DNA of 64,000 nt from NCBI GenBank assembly GCA_016699635.1, contig CP064983.1, positions 1,364,001 to 1,428,000 of the forward strand. Direction: 5' to 3'. A program made the translations under genes and the position numbers. The DNA is from Bacteroidota bacterium. GTDB lineage: Bacteria > Bacteroidota > Bacteroidia > AKYH767-A > OLB10. Below are positions 60,910 to 64,000 of the stretch, piece after piece; position 1 is the stretch's first letter, and each line of letters begins with the position of its first letter. A model generated the notes under the pieces. That model saw nothing but the letters and a program-made list of their open reading frames with translations. It was not told the origin of the DNA and ran no database searches.

Positions 60910-60917
60910 TACTTTTG
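60910..60917 (+). promoter_or_regulatory. -7 box of propeller gene E
   Basis: TACTTTTG, 23 bp before the ATG at 60940. The flank 60820-60890 resembles that of minus-strand gene B. Confidence 0.6.
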
Positions 60918-60939
60918 ATACAACCAAAAAATAAGTAAC

Positions 60940-63595
60940 ATGAGAACTTTAGCATTATGGTTTATTTTACTAACCGCTACTGTCCATGCCCAGGAAATAG
61001 AATGGCAAAATACTATTGGTGGTAATAATACTGATCAACTATATTCCATTCAACAGACTTCAGATGGTGGTTATATTCTTGGGGGGTGGTCCTTATCAAA
61101 TATTTCCGGTGATAAAACTGAAAGCTCTTTTGGAGGTTCAGATTATTGGGTAGTAAAGTTAGATAGTATAGGAAATATTCAATGGCAAAATACAATTGGA
61201 GGGAATCTTTATGATCAACTATATGCGATTCAACAGACTTCAGATGGTGGATATATTCTTGGTGGGTATTCCGATTCTAATATTTCCGGTGATAAAACTG
61301 AAAATTCACAAGGAGGTTATGATTACTGGGTGGTTAAATTAGATGTATCTGGAAATATTCAATGGCAAAATACTATTGGTGGAAATAGTGGTGATTGTTT
61401 AACTTCTATACAACAAACCACAGATGGTGGATATATACTTGGTGGATATTCCTGGTCGAGTATTTCTGGTGATAAAACTGAAGATCCTCAAGGAACGGAA
61501 GATTATTGGGTTGTGAAATTGGATCCAACAGGTAATATTCAATGGCAAAATACTATTGGAGGGAATTATTATGATGAACTATATGCGATTCAACAGACTT
61601 CTGATGGTGGTTATATTCTTGGGGGGTATTCTGGCTCCGATATTTTTGGTGATAAAACTGAAATCTCGCAAGGATTAGATGACTACTGGGTGGTGAAGTT
61701 AGATGCAATAGGAACTATTCAATGGCAGAATACTATTGGTGGAAATAGTGAAGATTGGTTAAAATCGGTTCAACAAACTACAGATGGCGGATACATTCTT
61801 GGTGGATCGTCTTATTCCGGTATTTCCGGTGATAAAACTGAAAATTGTCATGGATATACTGATTACTGGGTGGTTAAATTAGATGCATCTGGAAATATTC
61901 AATGGCAAAATACTATTGGTGGAAATGATGCGGATTGGTTATATTCGGTTCAACAAACCACAGATGGTGGGTATATTCTTGGGGGATATTCAGATTCTTA
62001 TATTTCCGGTGATAAAACTGAAAATTCTCAAGGTGATTATGATTGTTGGGCTGTGAAGTTGGATTCTATTGGAAATATTCAATGGCAGAATTCTATTGGT
62101 GGAAATAGTTGGGATGAATTAATTTCTATCCAACAAACTAATGATGGTGGTTATATTCTTGGGGGGCATTCTAGCTCCGGTATTTCCGGTGATAAAACTG
62201 AAAACTCTCAAGGTAGTGCTGATTATTGGGTAGTGAAGTTGACGGATAAATTTAATGTAATAAATGGGAAACTTTATAATGATGTAAATAACAACACAAT
62301 TCAAGATGCAGGTGAAGCTGGTTTATCTAATATCATGATAACAGAGCAAAACACAGGTCGAATAGTATTTTCAGAACAATATGGAAAATACAGATTAACT
62401 GTTTTGGATTCAGGAAATTTTGCTACTTATTCTGCACCAATAAATTATTACAATAACTTACCATTAGTGCATACTTCATATTTTAATTCCTTGAATCAGA
62501 TAGATTCATTAAATGATTTTGCATTTCAGTCTAATGGTGTTTTTAATGATGTGTGTGTTAAGCTTACACCACTTGGTAATTTTCGTTCAGGATTTTACGC
62601 TAATTATTATATCTCTTACATAAATAATGGCACTACAACACTTTCGCCAACTGTAATTTTCTTTCCTGATACAAGTGTATCTTTTCGTAATCTCAAGTGC
62701 AACACCTGCATCCATTACAACCGATTCTGTTATATGGAATATTGGCTCGCTTGCACCTTTTCAGTCAGGTAATATTGTTGTTACAGTAAATGTGCATACA
62801 GGTTTGCCCATTGGTTCACTTATCAATTCAAGTGTAAGAATAGAGCCTGTTGCCGGTGATGCTAATCCCGGTTGTAATTACAGTTCTTGGGAGGTTTTTA
62901 CCAGAGGTTCATTTGACCCCAATGATATTTTAGTAAGTAGAGATACTTTATTCACTACAGAAATTCCTAATCCACCCTATTTAGATTACATCATCCGTTT
63001 TCAAAACACCGGAAACGATACAGCATTTAACGTTAAAATTTTAAATCCATTAGATACAAATAAACTTCAGCTAAACACCTTGGAATATGTTGCATCATCG
63101 CATCCTGTAAACATGAATTTTATTTACCATGAGCGCAACATGGAATTTAAATTTGATAATATTCTTTTGCCCGATAGTAATGTAAACGAGCCGTTAAGTC
63201 ATGGCTTTATTCATTACAGAATAAAACCCAAAACAAGTCTGGTATTGAATGATAACATACAAAACAATGCTGCAATTTATTTTGATTTTAATAATCCTGT
63301 AATAACCAACACCGTAACAACACGTGTTGTACTACCAACAGGAATAGCATCATATCAGAGTGCAGAAAACATACAATTGTTCCCAAATCCTGCACAGTCT
63401 GAAATAAATCTTCAACACATAACAGCAGTTGAAAAAATACAAGTAATAGACTTGCTTGGAAAAATTGTATTTGAAAAGAAAACCAACAGCCAACAAAATT
63501 TAAAGATAAACATCAGCCAATTTCAAAACGGAGTTTATTTTGTAAAAGCATACAGCACACAAGGTGTGGTGGTAAAGAAGTTTGTTAAGAGGTAG
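60940..63595 (+). CDS. Seven-repeat propeller surface protein E with T9SS type A sorting domain (one apparent frameshift)
   Basis: Removing one base from a T4 run (62682-62685) gives exactly 884 residues, the length of A, B and D, and joins FFPDTSVSFVISSATPASIT. As written, the frame ends at 62772 and the C-terminal part continues in another frame to 63595. Signal peptide MRTLALWFILLTATVHAQ; seven repeats at 20-439. Repeat 1 shares ~70 bp with repeat 1 of D; repeat 6 (NDADWLYSVQQ) matches repeat 3 of D. The SdrD-like segment matches C. A mosaic of its paralogues, predicted to be surface-exposed. Confidence 0.86.
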
Positions 63596-63604
63596 TAAAT
63601 TTTT

Positions 63605-63631
63605 GATCAACCATGGCTCAGCCGTGGCTGA
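63605..63631. repeat. Palindromic repeat element between propeller genes E and F
   Basis: GATCAACCATGGCTCAGCCGTGGCTGAGG; contains TCAGCCGTGGCTGA and is followed by the GAATATTATTGTCAGAAGTC flank. It starts 10 bp after the gene E stop. Confidence 0.75.
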
Positions 63632-63793
63632 GGAGATTTGAATATTATTGTCAGAAGTCCTTCAATTCTATATTGGTGCCCGCAATGATTTTTGAAGATA
63701 AGTAGAATAAATTTCTACATCAGGCAACCTTATTACCAACTTTATAGTCTTAATAAAAATAGCCGAAACTATTTTTATCTTATTTTAATTACA

Positions 63794-63801
63794 TACTTTT
63801 G
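63794..63801 (+). promoter_or_regulatory. -7 box of propeller gene F
   Basis: TACTTTTG, 23 bp before the ATG at 63824. The preceding flank (63700-63780) differs from both other flank types. Confidence 0.6.
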
Positions 63802-63823
63802 ATACAACCAAAAAATAAGTAAC

Positions 63824-64000
63824 ATGAGAAAACTGATTATATTACTCTTGATTTGTACAACTACCACCCATGCCCAGGAAATAGAATGGCAAAACACTAT
63901 TGGCGGCAGTGGTAGAGATATTTCAACGGTTATTCAAAAAACCACGGACGGAGGGTATCTACTTGGTGGAGTTTCGCAATCTAATATTTCAGGTGATAAG
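63824..64000 (+). CDS. Propeller surface protein F, 3'-truncated by window edge
   Basis: 59 codons are visible: signal peptide MRKLIILLLICTTTTHAQ, nearly the same as in protein A, then the start of repeat 1 at residue 20 (IEWQNTIGGSGRDISTVIQK) and DGGYLLGGVSQSNISGDK. Same promoter block and start spacing as the other members. The remainder lies beyond the window, so the plus-strand cluster has at least four genes. Confidence 0.85.
   Translation, partial: MRKLIILLLICTTTTHAQEIEWQNTIGGSGRDISTVIQKTTDGGYLLGGVSQSNISGDK

Noticed and set aside
54866..64000. Propeller cassettes as an integron cassette array
   Set aside because: Each gene has its own promoter, the palindromes lack attC-like paired sites, and no integron integrase was seen.
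1..64000. tRNA, rRNA, IS elements, prophage
   Set aside because: No T-loop plus acceptor pairing, transposase, integrase or phage gene was recognised in any gap or frame.

Overview
The window is a chromosomal segment of an AT-rich Bacteroidota bacterium, probably a free-living Chitinophagales/Sphingobacteriales/Flavobacteriales-type lineage. The evidence is direct: several proteins end in type IX secretion system (T9SS) sorting domains (type A in the propeller family and the metalloprotease, type B 'gliding-associated' at 24.4 kb), many genes start just after TAnnTTTG boxes typical of the Bacteroidota sigma factor, Shine-Dalgarno sites are poor, and the gene set (mreC-mreD-mrdA-rodA, feoA-feoB, LytTR two-component pair, standalone purQ) fits the phylum.

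Layout. 0-1.4 kb: feoB (cut by the left edge) and feoA, ferrous iron uptake, minus strand. 1.6-6.0 kb: mreC-mreD-mrdA-rodA cell-wall elongation operon. 6.0-12.5 kb: three minus-strand envelope or secreted proteins (a peptidase-like/TolB-propeller/barrel protein, a T9SS-sorted M12B-like metalloprotease, an unknown exported protein). 12.66-13.29 kb: a non-coding array of alternating ~84 and ~131 bp units. 13.3-15.2 kb: LytS/LytTR-type kinase and regulator. 15.5-21.8 kb: TolC, adaptor, RND pump and TetR regulator in one operon. 21.8-28.7 kb: cardiolipin synthase, patatin phospholipase, a type B T9SS surface protein, ruvB-queG. 28.8-34.3 kb: two minus-strand copies of a large secreted propeller family. 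34.6-43 kb: a DUF4412-like protein, a nucleotide-sugar operon (wbpD-, wbpB-, tviB/wbpO-, galE-, rfbB-, tviC/wbpP-like), a helix-hairpin-helix protein, phnA-like. 43-54.3 kb: LD-carboxypeptidase, metG, fumC, a TonB-domain protein, a hydrolase, a PpiD/SurA-like foldase, a 40-residue membrane protein, purQ, a cpsB/ywqE-like PHP phosphatase, and a cNMP-domain histidine kinase. 55.1-64 kb: at least four plus-strand copies of the propeller family, the last cut by the right edge.

The most unusual part is the propeller family: six paralogues in two oppositely oriented clusters. Each complete copy has a signal peptide, exactly seven 60-residue repeats (180 bp each) starting at residue 20, an SdrD/Cna-B-like segment, DUF11/DUF7619-like domains and a T9SS type A tail. 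Variation between repeats is confined to a few columns, whereas the C-terminal halves are almost identical in DNA. Every cassette has the same TACTTTTG promoter box 23-24 bp before its ATG, and palindromic TCAGCC-RY-GGCTGA repeats lie between cassettes. This looks like a family of secreted recognition or adhesion proteins diversified by blade shuffling and gene conversion; that function is inference.

Sequence quality matters. Twelve single-base indels, nearly all in homopolymers, and one in-frame TAG interrupt eleven genes, including ones that should be essential or important (mreD, mrdA, rodA, ppiD-like). Restoring one base at each site gives normal-length proteins, so I read them as sequencing/assembly errors and annotate full spans. 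No tRNA, rRNA, CRISPR, IS element, prophage or integrase was recognised.
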